From Paraburkholderia sp. BCC1884 (lineage in GTDB: Bacteria; Pseudomonadota; Gammaproteobacteria; Burkholderiales; Burkholderiaceae): a stretch of DNA of 64,000 nucleotides. Each line of letters opens with the position of its first letter. Position 1 is the stretch's first letter. The position numbers and the translations under genes were made by a program. A model generated the notes under the pieces. It ran no database searches and had not been told where the DNA came from. It saw only the letters and a list, made by a program, of their open reading frames with translations. Below, one piece after another: positions 26,706 to 36,000 of this stretch. The stretch is from the NCBI RefSeq assembly GCF_900996225.1, contig NZ_CAAJGL010000156.1:62001-126000 (forward strand). The letters are read 5' to 3'.

Positions 26706-27440
26706 TTATTTTTGTCGTGCACGCCACTGCGCGTAAGCCGCCAGTGTTTCCTCGTTCGGCGGATAGGTGCCGCGCAACGGACGGCCTTCTTCGATACGCA
26801 GCGTGATGAACGCTTCGAGGTGTTCCTGCTCGGTGGCGTCGTTGGCGACTTCGGCGGCCATTTCGCGCGGCACGATCACCACGCCGTCCACATCGGCGAC
26901 GACGATATCGCCTGGATACACCGGCACGCCGCCGCACGCGATCGGCACGTTCATATCGACCGCGTGGTGTTTGGCCAGATTCAACGGCGCGCTGGCACCG
27001 GCGCACCAGAGCGGCAAGCCCAGCTCGGCGATCGTGCCGCTGTCGCGCACCGGCCCGTCCGACACCATGCCCGCGACCCCGCGTTTGGCGAGCCGCAACG
27101 CGAGGATCGAACCGACCGACGCCACCGCGCGCTCGCCACGGCAATCCTGCACCAGCACGCTGCCGGGCGGCGCCGATTCGACGGCCTTGCGTTGCGGATG
27201 GTCCGGGTCCTGAAACACGCCGACGTGATCGAGATCTTCGCGGGCGGGAATATTGCGTAGTGTGAACGCCGGACCGACCACATTCGGCGCGCCGGGCGCC
27301 GGTTTGACGAGCGGCGTGACGCCTTGCAGAAATACGTTGCGCAGGCCGCGCTTGAAGAGCTGGGTGGTCAACGTGGCCGTGCTGACGTGGCGGAGTTGTT
27401 CGAGGGTCGCTTCGCTGACGGTGATATCGGATGCGCTCAT
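26706..27440 (-). CDS. RraA-family protein (possible pyruvate-forming aldolase or decarboxylase)
   Basis: This 244-residue protein of the RraA/HMG-aldolase fold has a core from STATLTTQLFKRGL to GDIVVADVDGVVIVP. The family contains RNase E regulators and, more often in such contexts, metal-dependent class II aldolases that cleave 4-hydroxy-2-keto acids. The segment MVSDGPVRDSGTI keeps the Arg-Asp pair found in the aldolases; E. coli RraA, as I recall it, has VRQ there. It lies 12 bases after the dehydratase gene on the same strand, so it could cleave the 2-keto-3-deoxy acid that enzyme makes. This role is inference; the fold assignment is firm. Confidence 0.85.
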   Translation of the reverse strand: MSASDITVSEATLEQLRHVSTATLTTQLFKRGLRNVFLQGVTPLVKPAPGAPNVVGPAFTLRNIPAREDLDHVGVFQDPDHPQRKAVESAPPGSVLVQDCRGERAVASVGSILALRLAKRGVAGMVSDGPVRDSGTIAELGLPLWCAGASAPLNLAKHHAVDMNVPIACGGVPVYPGDIVVADVDGVVIVPREMAAEVANDATEQEHLEAFITLRIEEGRPLRGTYPPNEETLAAYAQWRARQK

Positions 27441-27452
27441 GAAAGGCTCGGG

Positions 27453-29276
27453 TTAGTGGATTTCGGGTTCGCTGCGTTTCGTCGCGGGCGCGTCTGGCGC
27501 GCCCTGTTCCACCGACGCAGCGGGTGCGATTGATTCGGGGCCTTGCGCTGCGGCATCGCTCAAGGGCTCTTCGAGGAAATCGAAGTCACAGCCCTTGTTC
27601 GCCTGCGTGACGTGCAGCTGATGCATCACGCCGAAGCCGCGCGTAAACGGAAGCTTGGGCGGTTGCCAGGCGGCCTTGCGCGCGGCGAGTTCGGCGTCGC
27701 TCACTTCCAGATGCAGGCGGCGAGCAGCGATGTCCAGATCGATCATGTCACCGTCTTTCACCAGCGCAAGCGGGCCGCCCACGAACGACTCGGGCGCGAC
27801 GTGCAGCACACACGCGCCGTAACTCGTGCCGCTCATACGCGCATCCGAAATGCGCACCATGTCGCGCACGCCTTCTTTCAACAGCTTCTGCGGAATCGGC
27901 AGTTGACCCCATTCGGGCATGCCGGGTGCGCCGACCGGACCGGCGTGTTGCAGCACGATCACCGAATCGGCGGTGACGTCGAGGTCCTCCGCATCGATAC
28001 GCGCGGCCATGTCCGCGTAATCCTTGAAGACGACGGCGGGACCGCGATGCTTCTGCAGGTGCGCTTCCATCGCCGCCGGTTTGATCACCGCGCCATCCGG
28101 CGCGAGGTTGCCGGACAGCACGGCGAGGCCGTCGCTGGCGACGACCGGATTGCTGCGCCTGCGGATCACGTCGTCGTTGAAGATCTCCGCACCGGCGATG
28201 TTCTCGCCGAGCGTCGCACCGTTGACCGTCATCTGCGTACCGTCGATCAACTCGCCGAGTTCGAGCAGCAACGCGCGCAGTCCGCCGGCGTAGAAAAAAT
28301 CTTCCATCAGATACTGGCCCGAGGGACGCAGATTGCCGATCACCGGCGTGATGCGCGAGAGTGCGTCGAAACGCGCGGTCGTCAGATCGATGCCGGCGCG
28401 ACGCGCCACCGCCACGAGGTGAACGATCGCGTTGGTCGAGCCGGACATGGCCAGCACCGTGGTCACGGCGTTATCGAAAGATCTGGCGGTCAGAATGTCC
28501 GAGGGTTTCTGATCGGTCCACACCATCTCGACGATGCGCTGCCCGGTCAGCGAGGCGAACTGCGCATGCCGCGAGTCGACCGCGGGAATCGACGAGAAGC
28601 CCGGCAACGTCAGACCGAGCGCTTCCGCAGCGCTCGTCATGGTGGACGCAGTGCCCATCGTCATGCAATGGCCCGGCGAGCGTGCGATGCCGCTCTCGAT
28701 GCCCTTCCACTCGTCCTCGGTGATCTTGCCCGCGCGCAGTTCGGCCCAGTATTTCCATGTGTCCGACCCGCTGCCGAGCGTGCGGCCGTTCCAGTTGCCG
28801 CGCAGCATGGGGCCGGCGGGCAGAAAGATCGATGGCAGGTTCATGCTGATCGCCCCCATCAACAAGCCCGGCGTGGTCTTGTCGCAGCCGCCCATCAGGA
28901 CGCAACCGTCGAACGGATAGGACTTCAGCAATTCCTCGGTTTCCATTGCGAGGAAATTGCGGTAGAGCATCGTGGTCGGTTTCTGGAACGGTTCGGCGAG
29001 CGTCATCACCGGCATCTCGACGGGAAAGCCGCCCGCCTGCCAGATACCACGCTTCACCTCTTCCACGCGTTGCCTGAAGTGCGTGTGACAGGAGTTGATC
29101 TCGCTCCACGTATTGACCACGGCGATCACCGGCTTGCCCATGTAATCCGACGCGTGATAACCCATTTGCGCCGTGCGCGAGCGGTGGCCGAACGAACGCA
29201 GGTCGTTCACGCCATACCAGCGGTAGCTGCGAAGCTCTTCAGAAGTCTTGCGGTTCGATGACACGGACATCTCCAT
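27453..29276 (-). CDS. IlvD/Edd-family sugar-acid dehydratase (L-arabinonate/D-xylonate dehydratase type)
   Basis: This 607-residue Fe-S dehydratase converts an aldonic acid to its 2-keto-3-deoxy acid. Cys63, Cys131 and Cys204 (INSCHTH, GGCDKTTPG, SPGHCMTMG) have exactly the spacing of the [2Fe-2S] ligands of rhizobial L-arabinonate dehydratase as I recall it (59, 127, 200). Further family blocks are MEDFFYAGG and VRISDARMSGTSYG. About 40 residues at the C-terminus are a low-complexity Ala/Glu/Pro tail. The first ATG overlaps a LacI-type operator and has no Shine-Dalgarno sequence. An ATG two codons later has GGAG too close, so the start is uncertain by two codons. The substrate could also be D-xylonate, D-fuconate or similar. 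Confidence 0.92.
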   Translation of the reverse strand: MEMSVSSNRKTSEELRSYRWYGVNDLRSFGHRSRTAQMGYHASDYMGKPVIAVVNTWSEINSCHTHFRQRVEEVKRGIWQAGGFPVEMPVMTLAEPFQKPTTMLYRNFLAMETEELLKSYPFDGCVLMGGCDKTTPGLLMGAISMNLPSIFLPAGPMLRGNWNGRTLGSGSDTWKYWAELRAGKITEDEWKGIESGIARSPGHCMTMGTASTMTSAAEALGLTLPGFSSIPAVDSRHAQFASLTGQRIVEMVWTDQKPSDILTARSFDNAVTTVLAMSGSTNAIVHLVAVARRAGIDLTTARFDALSRITPVIGNLRPSGQYLMEDFFYAGGLRALLLELGELIDGTQMTVNGATLGENIAGAEIFNDDVIRRRSNPVVASDGLAVLSGNLAPDGAVIKPAAMEAHLQKHRGPAVVFKDYADMAARIDAEDLDVTADSVIVLQHAGPVGAPGMPEWGQLPIPQKLLKEGVRDMVRISDARMSGTSYGACVLHVAPESFVGGPLALVKDGDMIDLDIAARRLHLEVSDAELAARKAAWQPPKLPFTRGFGVMHQLHVTQANKGCDFDFLEEPLSDAAAQGPESIAPAASVEQGAPDAPATKRSEPEIH

Positions 29277-29290
29277 GGTAACGCTACCAT
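29275..29290. promoter_or_regulatory. LacI-type operator O1 at the dehydratase start
   Basis: ATGGTAACGCTACCAT is a 16-base palindrome with central CG, the pattern of LacI/GntR-family operators. It overlaps the dehydratase start codon, so binding would block transcription or its early elongation. It matches O2 at 29335 in 14 of 16 positions. Confidence 0.7.
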
Positions 29291-29629
29291 TACGCTGCGC
29301 AGCACAAAGCCGGATCAGCTTCTTGATGCGAATGATGGTAGCGATACCATCGCATTGTGTCGCCAGGGGATATCACTGAGAACGATGCGTAGTGCGCGCC
29401 GATCCGGGCACAGGCCTCGCGGCGGGTTTGATGCATGAAGGCATCACGCTTCAATCGCGCGGAATTATTCAAAAATTTTTGAGAATCTTTCAACGACCAG
29501 ATCAATTATCAAATCAAACCGCGTCTCGCAGAATGGCGGCATGCGATCGAAACACAGCCCCAGCACGGCTCAGCGTGCGAAGCGGCCCGTGTCGCGATCA
29601 ACTCCGACCTTCCATTTGCGAGACGCGCC
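29277..29629. other. Regulatory gap between the dehydratase and OYE genes
   Basis: About 350 bases without a gene. It contains the two LacI-type operators at its left end. Around 29460-29520 there is an AT-rich stretch with several short A/T runs that probably includes the promoter of the plus-strand oxidoreductase, although no clear -35/-10 pair can be assigned. Confidence 0.5.
29335..29350. promoter_or_regulatory. LacI-type operator O2, 60 bases upstream of O1
   Basis: ATGGTAGCGATACCAT is a near-perfect palindrome that repeats O1 at a centre-to-centre distance of 60 bases. A spacing near an integral number of helical turns would suit looping by a tetrameric LacI-type repressor. It lies upstream of the minus-strand dehydratase and about 280 bases from the plus-strand oxidoreductase. 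Confidence 0.7.
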
Positions 29630-30781
29630 ATGTCCACCCAGTCACCGCTTTTCACCCCCATTGTCGTCGCCGGTCAGACGCTGCCCCACCGGATCGTCAT
29701 GGCGCCGATGACGCGCGCCCGCAGCACGCAACCGGGTGACGTACCCAACGAAATGAACGCGCGTTACTACGCGCAGCGTGCTTCGGCGGCATTGATCGTC
29801 ACGGAGGCGACTCAGGTGTCGCCGCAAGGCAAGGGCTACTCGTTCACGCCCGGCATCTATAGCGACGCACAGGTGGCCGGGTGGCGTCTCGTCACCGAGG
29901 CGGTCCACGCGGCGGGCGGCCGGATCTTCGCGCAGCTGTGGCACGTCGGCCGCATGTCGCATGCCGATTTTCATCAGGGCAAACTCCCGGTTGCACCCTC
30001 GGCCGTGCCATTCGACGGACAAATCTGGAAAGTCGATCCCACGACGGGTGAAGGCGCCATGGTCGATTCGCCGACGCCGCGTGAGCTGACGCGCGACGAA
30101 ATCAAAGCGATCGTCGACGACTTTCGACGCGGGGCACGCCACGCGATCGACGCCGGTTTCGACGGCGTCGAGATTCACGGTGCCAACGGCTATCTCATCG
30201 ATCAATTCCTGCGCACGACATCCAACGTCCGCACCGACGAATACGGCGGCTCGCGAGAAAACCGGCTGCGCTTTCTCAAGGAAGTGGTCGACGCGATCGC
30301 TGACGAAATCGGCGCCGAGCGCACCGCCATTCGCCTCGCGCCGTTCCTGACCGCTCGCGGTATGGCCTGCCCCGACATCCTGCCGACCATTCTCGAAGCC
30401 GCCGAATTTCTGCAGGCACGCGGCGTCGGCTACCTGCATCTGGTCGAAGCGGACTGGGACGACGCTCCGCAATTCACCGAAGACTTCCGTCAAGCCATCC
30501 GCGCCCGCTTCACGCGGCCAATCATCGTCGCGGGCAAATACGATAAAGCCAGGGCGGACTGGGTGCTGTCGAAGGGTTATGCGGACCTGGTGGCTTTCGG
30601 GCGGTCGTTCGTCGCCAACCCCGATTTTCCGCGCCGGTTCGAGCACGATCTGCCACTCGCGGAGTTCGACGGCAAGACGCTGTTCGGCGGCGGCGAGCAC
30701 GGCTATACCGACTACCCCGCGCTTGCGCACGAGTCCGTGCAGCGCGCTACTTCCACACTTGAGGAGCCGTCAAATGTATAA
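29630..30781 (+). CDS. NADH:flavin oxidoreductase, Old Yellow Enzyme family (NemA/XenA-like alkene reductase)
   Basis: This 383-residue FMN TIM-barrel ene-reductase would reduce activated C=C bonds of enals, maleimides or nitro compounds with NAD(P)H. The opening LFTPIVVAGQTLPHRIVMAPMTRARST, the FAQLWHVGRMSH loop and the active-site segment GVEIHGANGYLIDQFLR with the His-Asn pair are diagnostic. The DEYGGSRENRLRFL motif follows. The ATG begins MSTQSPLF. The gene overlaps the following SDR gene by 8 bases, so the two are translated together, perhaps in detoxification or in a two-step reduction. Confidence 0.93.
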   Translation: MSTQSPLFTPIVVAGQTLPHRIVMAPMTRARSTQPGDVPNEMNARYYAQRASAALIVTEATQVSPQGKGYSFTPGIYSDAQVAGWRLVTEAVHAAGGRIFAQLWHVGRMSHADFHQGKLPVAPSAVPFDGQIWKVDPTTGEGAMVDSPTPRELTRDEIKAIVDDFRRGARHAIDAGFDGVEIHGANGYLIDQFLRTTSNVRTDEYGGSRENRLRFLKEVVDAIADEIGAERTAIRLAPFLTARGMACPDILPTILEAAEFLQARGVGYLHLVEADWDDAPQFTEDFRQAIRARFTRPIIVAGKYDKARADWVLSKGYADLVAFGRSFVANPDFPRRFEHDLPLAEFDGKTLFGGGEHGYTDYPALAHESVQRATSTLEEPSNV

Positions 30782-31487
30782 CTTCGAATCGAAATCGGTT
30801 TTGATCGTAGGCGGCAGTTCGGGCATAGGCGCGGCGAGCGCGCGAGCCTTCGCCGATCTCGGCGCCAACGTCACGATCGCGTCGCGCAATCAGGTAAAGC
30901 TCGACGCCGTGGTCGCCGATATCGGTGCCAACGTGCACAGCGCCGTGCTGGATACGACCGATGAAGCCGCCGTCGAAGCGTTCTTCGCGAAGGCCGGTCC
31001 GTTCGATCACGTCGTGGTGTCGGCGGCGCAAACGCCTGGCGGTCCAGTTCGTCAGTTGGCACTGGCCGACGCACATGCCGCCATGGACAGCAAGTTCTGG
31101 GGCGCCTACCGCGTGGCGCGCGCCGTCAGGATCGTCGAGGGAGGTTCGCTGACCTTCGTGTCGGGCTTTCTCAGCGTGCGGCCGAGCAGGAGCTCCGTCT
31201 TGCAAGGGGCGATCAATGCCGCGCTGGAGGCGCTGGCACGCGGACTCGCGCTGGAGTTGTCGCCGGTTCGCGTCAACACCGTTTCGCCGGGGCTCATCGC
31301 CACGCCGCTCTGGTCGAAGCTGGCCGACGACGCGCGTCAGGCGATGTTCGACGGCGCGGCCGCCCGCTTGCCTGCTCGTCGTGTCGGCCACGCCGAAGAC
31401 GTCGCTAATGCCATCGTCTACCTGGCGGGCACGCCCTACGCGACCGGCTCCACGGTGCTGGTGGATGGTGGTGGGGCAATCGCCTAG
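30774..31487 (+). CDS. SDR-fold protein lacking the catalytic Tyr and Lys
   Basis: This 237-residue Rossmann protein of the short-chain dehydrogenase family has the cofactor motif GGSSGIG (13-19), a VSAAQ element in place of NNAG, and a C-terminal VLVDGGGAIA as in classical SDRs. Ser130 is in the catalytic-serine position. The YxxxK motif is absent: Ser141 and Gly145 occupy the aligned positions (SVLQGAINAALEAL). Hydride transfer by the standard mechanism is therefore unlikely. It may be a binding protein, a partner of the flavoenzyme, or use another mechanism. The ATG overlaps the OYE stop (ATGTATAA) with GAGGAG upstream, indicating coupled translation. Confidence 0.85.
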   Translation: MYNFESKSVLIVGGSSGIGAASARAFADLGANVTIASRNQVKLDAVVADIGANVHSAVLDTTDEAAVEAFFAKAGPFDHVVVSAAQTPGGPVRQLALADAHAAMDSKFWGAYRVARAVRIVEGGSLTFVSGFLSVRPSRSSVLQGAINAALEALARGLALELSPVRVNTVSPGLIATPLWSKLADDARQAMFDGAAARLPARRVGHAEDVANAIVYLAGTPYATGSTVLVDGGGAIA

Positions 31488-31570
31488 CGCGCATGCTCGC
31501 GCGGCTGTCGGGTTCAAGCGCCGACCGGGCGAGCTGACTAAAACGTTGGCCGTTTTGCTCTACCTCGCGA

Positions 31571-33091
31571 TCACGGCACTTTCGCGTCGCTGCTACCCGT
31601 GGAAGCATTGTCGGTCTGCACCGGTTCCGCCGGCGTCCTGTCCGGATGCCGCGGATCATGCAACTGATCCGCCGACCAGCCGCCGCCCAGATCGCCGAAT
31701 AGCGACGCCGCGTCGAGCAAACGCGACTCCTGCACGTTCAGCGCGGTCTGCTGAAGACTCAACTGCGTAGCCTGGGCGGACGCGACCGTCGTGTAGTCCA
31801 CTGTGCCGGCCTGATATTCGTTGAAAGCGATCTCGGCGCCACGGTTCGCATCTTTGACCGCCGTCTCCAGCACGGTGTTCTGCTCGGCCAGAATCCGTAA
31901 TCCCGACAAGTCGTCTTCCACGTTCTGGAACGCCGACAGCACCGTGCCGCGATAGCTGGCCACGGTCGAGTCGTAAGCGGCCTTCGCCGCGTCGACGTCC
32001 GCGCTGCGCAGGCCGCCATCGAACAGCGTTTCGGTGGCGCTGCCGCCCAGCGACCAGACATAGTTGGCCACGTTCAGCAGACCCGACAACGGCGACTGCG
32101 TGAGCCCCGCCAGACCGGAGAGAGAAACGTCCGGGTAATACGCCGACACCGCCACGCCGATCGCGGCGTTCTGCGCGGCCATCTTGCGCTCGGCGGCGGC
32201 GATGTCGGGGCGACGTTCGAGCAGCGTCGACGGCACACCGACGGGCATGCCCGGCAGCGTCGGCATGGTGGTGCTGTGGGTGATCGACAGTTCCTCCGGG
32301 TTCTTGCCGACCAGCACCGCGATTGCATGCGCGTATTGCGCGCGCGCCACGCCGAGCGCGATCAGATTGGACTGCGCACTTTCAAGTTGAGTGCGGGCCG
32401 TAATCACGTCGGACGGCGCGATGATGCCCGCCTTATCCTGGTCGGAGACGACGTCCAGATAATGCTGATACGCCGCCACCGTTTTCTGCAGCAGGTCGAT
32501 GTTGGCATCGCTCGTGCGCAGCTCGATGATCGCCGTGGCAAGCGCTACCTGCTCGGAGAGCGTCGCATTGGCGAAGGTCGCTTCGCTCGATTGCGCCGTC
32601 GCGGCGTTTTCTTCGATCGTGCGGCGCACCTGGCCCCACAGGTCGGGCGCCCAACTCACGTTGCCTTCGAGCGAACCCGAGTTGACCACTCGCGCGGCAT
32701 TGCCGCTCGAGGCACGCTGCTTCGTGCCTGAACCGGTCGCGCTGACAGTCGGAAACAGACCCGCGCGCGCCGCCCGCACTTCCGCCAACGCTTCCTGATA
32801 GTTCGCGTAGTCCGCGCGCACGGTCTGGTTCGACACCGACACCAGCGGTTCGAGCTGGTCGATCAACGGGTCGCCGAAGGCCGTCCACCAGTCGCCCTTC
32901 GGCTTGTCCGCGGCAGGTTCGGCTTGCGTCCAACCCGGCAGTTCCGAGTAAGTGGCCGGCACGCTGACTGGCGGCCGATGGTAGTCCGGCCCGACCATGC
33001 AGCCACTCGCCAGCAGGGCCAGCGTCGAGGCGGCCAGCGGCCGAAGCAGGCTCAGCGGGCCTGAATGTCTAAGGAAAAGCTTCATCGTCAT
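31571..33091 (-). CDS. NodT-family outer-membrane lipoprotein of the RND pump
   Basis: This TolC-like channel has about 506 residues. A signal peptide ends in LLASGC (lipidated Cys31 from the chosen start), then MVGPDYHRPPVSVP. Two efflux repeats with long helices follow, including STLLERRPDIAAAERKMAAQN. The start MTMKLFLRHSG overlaps the stop of the MdtC-like gene by four bases (ATGA). The same frame continues upstream, but only inside the RND gene. The C-terminal 35 residues are a polar low-complexity tail. It is the last gene of the mdtA-mdtB-mdtC-nodT operon and would complete a tripartite pump. Confidence 0.93.
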   Translation of the reverse strand: MTMKLFLRHSGPLSLLRPLAASTLALLASGCMVGPDYHRPPVSVPATYSELPGWTQAEPAADKPKGDWWTAFGDPLIDQLEPLVSVSNQTVRADYANYQEALAEVRAARAGLFPTVSATGSGTKQRASSGNAARVVNSGSLEGNVSWAPDLWGQVRRTIEENAATAQSSEATFANATLSEQVALATAIIELRTSDANIDLLQKTVAAYQHYLDVVSDQDKAGIIAPSDVITARTQLESAQSNLIALGVARAQYAHAIAVLVGKNPEELSITHSTTMPTLPGMPVGVPSTLLERRPDIAAAERKMAAQNAAIGVAVSAYYPDVSLSGLAGLTQSPLSGLLNVANYVWSLGGSATETLFDGGLRSADVDAAKAAYDSTVASYRGTVLSAFQNVEDDLSGLRILAEQNTVLETAVKDANRGAEIAFNEYQAGTVDYTTVASAQATQLSLQQTALNVQESRLLDAASLFGDLGGGWSADQLHDPRHPDRTPAEPVQTDNASTGSSDAKVP

Positions 33092-36000
33092 GCCCTCGTA
33101 TCCGGTTGTCCGGGTCGCTGCTCGTCGCGATTCCATGGCAGGTTGGCGGACCATTTGACCAGCTTGGAACGCAAGCGGTCGAGGTAGAGGTAAATCACCG
33201 GCGTCGTGTACAAGGTAAACACCTGACTCAGGATCAGGCCGCCCATCACCGTGATGCCGAGCGGTTGCCGCAGCGACGCGCCTTGCCCGATGCCGATGGC
33301 GAGCGGCACCGCGCCGAGCACGGCCGCGAACGTCGTCATCATGATGGGCCGTAACCGCACCACGGCAGCCGAGTGAATCGCGTCGCGCGCCGGCATCCCT
33401 TCGCTGCGCTGTAACTGGATGGCGACGTCCACCATCATGATGCCGTTCTTCTTCACGATACCGATCAGCAGAATGATGCCGATCATCGCGATCACCGAGA
33501 ACGGTGTGCCGAAAATCAGCAACGCCAGCGTCGCGCCGATGCCTGCCGAAGGCAGCGTCGACAGAATCGTCAGCGGGTGGATCGAACTTTCGTACAGGAC
33601 GCCGAGCACGATATACACGACGCCGAGCGCCGCGAGGATCAGTAGCGGTATCGTGCCCATCGATTGCGAGTAGGCCGCCGCCGCGCCGGCAAACGAGCCG
33701 TGAATGCTGGCGGGCATGCCGATCTCGCGGATCGTGTTGTTGATCGACTCGGCCGCCTTGCTCAGCGAACCGCCGGCCGGCAGGTTGAACGAAATCGTCG
33801 CGGCGACGAGTCCGCTTTGATGGTTCACCTGCGTCGATGTATGGCTGTTGGCGTACGAGGCCAGCGCCGCCAGCGGCACCATGGTTTCCGCCGACGTGCT
33901 GTCCGCGCTGCCGGTCGAACTGCCGCCCTTGCTGTTGGCGATGCTGTTGGTGGTCGCGTTGGCCTGCGCGTTCGAATTCAGCGTGTTCGTGCTCGACGAG
34001 CTGGTCGTGCTAGTGGCGGTGGCCAACGGCACACCCGACACCGTGGCGCCTGGCATCTGCGTGCCGGCGGTGCCGGTCGCATTGCCCGAGGACTTGCTCA
34101 GGTAGATCTGACTGAGCGTTTGCGGGTACTGCCAGTAATCCGGCGCGACTTCCATCACCACGAAGTACTGATTCAACGGGTTGTAGATGGTCGACACCGT
34201 GCGCTGGCCGAACGCGTCGTACAGCACGTTGTCGATCTGGTTCGGTGCAAAGCCGTAGCGTGCCGCCGTCGCGCGATTGATGCTGACGTAGGTCTGCAAG
34301 CCGTTTTGCTGCAGGTCCGAGTTCACGTCGAGCAACTGCGCGCGCTCCTTGCCGAGCGCCGCGACCAACAGCGGCGTCCATTTGAAGAGCGCGGCGGAAT
34401 CGTCGCTGGTCAGCGTGTATTGATACTCGGCGGCCGATTGCCGTCCGCCAATGCGCAGATCCTGCTGCGCCTGAATGAAGAGCCGCGCGCCGGACACCGC
34501 GTTGAGCTTGGGCCGCAAGCGGTTCACGACGTCGGTGGCCGTCGCATGGCGCTGCGCCAGCGGCTTGAGTTCGATGAACACGTTCGCGGTATTGAGCGCG
34601 CGGCCGCCGGTGAAGCCCGCCACGGAGGCCACCGCCGGGTCCTTCTGCACGATCTCCTGCAACTGCGCGAGCTTCTTTTGCATCGCCGGGAAGGAGATGC
34701 TCTGGTCAGCGATGATCTGGCCGATCAGGATGCCGGTGTCCTGCTCGGGGAAGAAGGTGGCTGGCACCAGTTTGAACAGGAACACGTTCGCCACCAGCAG
34801 GCCGATCAGCAGCAGGCCGACCAGCAGCGCATGATCCAGCACCGCTGTGAGCGAACGCGCGTAGGCCTCCTTGAAGCGATCGAATTGCTTTTCGACCCAC
34901 GTCGCCCAGCGGGCCTTCGAATGCCCGGCATGCTCGCGGCTCAGCACATAGGCGCACATGGCCGGCGTGACCGTGAGCGAAATCACCAGCGAGATCAGAA
35001 TCGCGATGGACAGCGTCACTGCAAACTCATGGAACAGCAGACCGACCACGCCCGGCATCAAAATGATGGGCAGGAATACGGCGATCAACGAGAGGCTCAT
35101 CGAGATCACGGTGAAGCCCACTTCGCCGCTGCCCTTCAACGCCGCCTCTTTCGGACTGAGCCCCAGCTCCATGTGACGCACGATGTTTTCCAGCACCACC
35201 ACCGCGTCGTCGACCACGAAGCCGGTGCCGATGGTCAGCGCCATCAGCGAAAGATTGTCGATGCTGTAGCCGAGCAAATACATCGGCCCGAACGTGCCGA
35301 CGATCGACAGCGGCAGCGCAACCGCCGGCACCAGCGTGGCGCGCGGCGATTGCAGGAAAATGAACACCACGCCCACCACCAGCAGTACGGCGATGAACAA
35401 GGTGCGCTCCGTGTCACCCACCGACGCGCGCACCGACTCCGAGCGGTCGATCGCCACACCCACGTGCACACTGCTCGGCAGCGTCGCCTCGATCGACGGC
35501 AGGACCTTGCGAATCTGCGCGACGGTGCTCACCACGTTACTGCCGGGCATCGGATACACGATCACGAGAATCGCCGACTTGCCGTTGAAGAGCCCGGCAT
35601 TGCGAATGTTTTCGTTCGAGTCCCTGACTTGAGCCACGTCGCGTAACTGGACCGGCGCGCCATTGCGGTAGGCCACGACCAGATCGCGGTACGGCGCGGC
35701 ATGGGTGATCTGGTCGTTGGACGTGACCACATAGCGTTGATTGCCCTCGTCGAGATGGCCCTTGGCGCTATCGGCATTGGCCGCGCTGATCGCCGCGCGC
35801 ACGTCTTCGAGACCGATGCCGTAGCTGTTCAGCTTGCCCGGCTGCAACTCCACCCGCACCGAAGGCAACGCGCCGCCGCCGAGCGTGATCTGCCCCACGC
35901 CCTTGACCTGCGAGAGCTGCTGCTGGATCACCGAATCGGCGGAGTCATAGAGCTGCGCCTTGGTGAGCGTGTCCGACGTCAGCGAGAGCACCATGATCGG

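Noticed and set aside
27543..29261. 572-codon open frame on the plus strand
   Set aside because: Antisense to the IlvD/Edd dehydratase with its three Fe-S cysteines.
33664..35646. 660-codon open frame on the plus strand
   Set aside because: Antisense to the MdtC-like gene; no domain resemblance.
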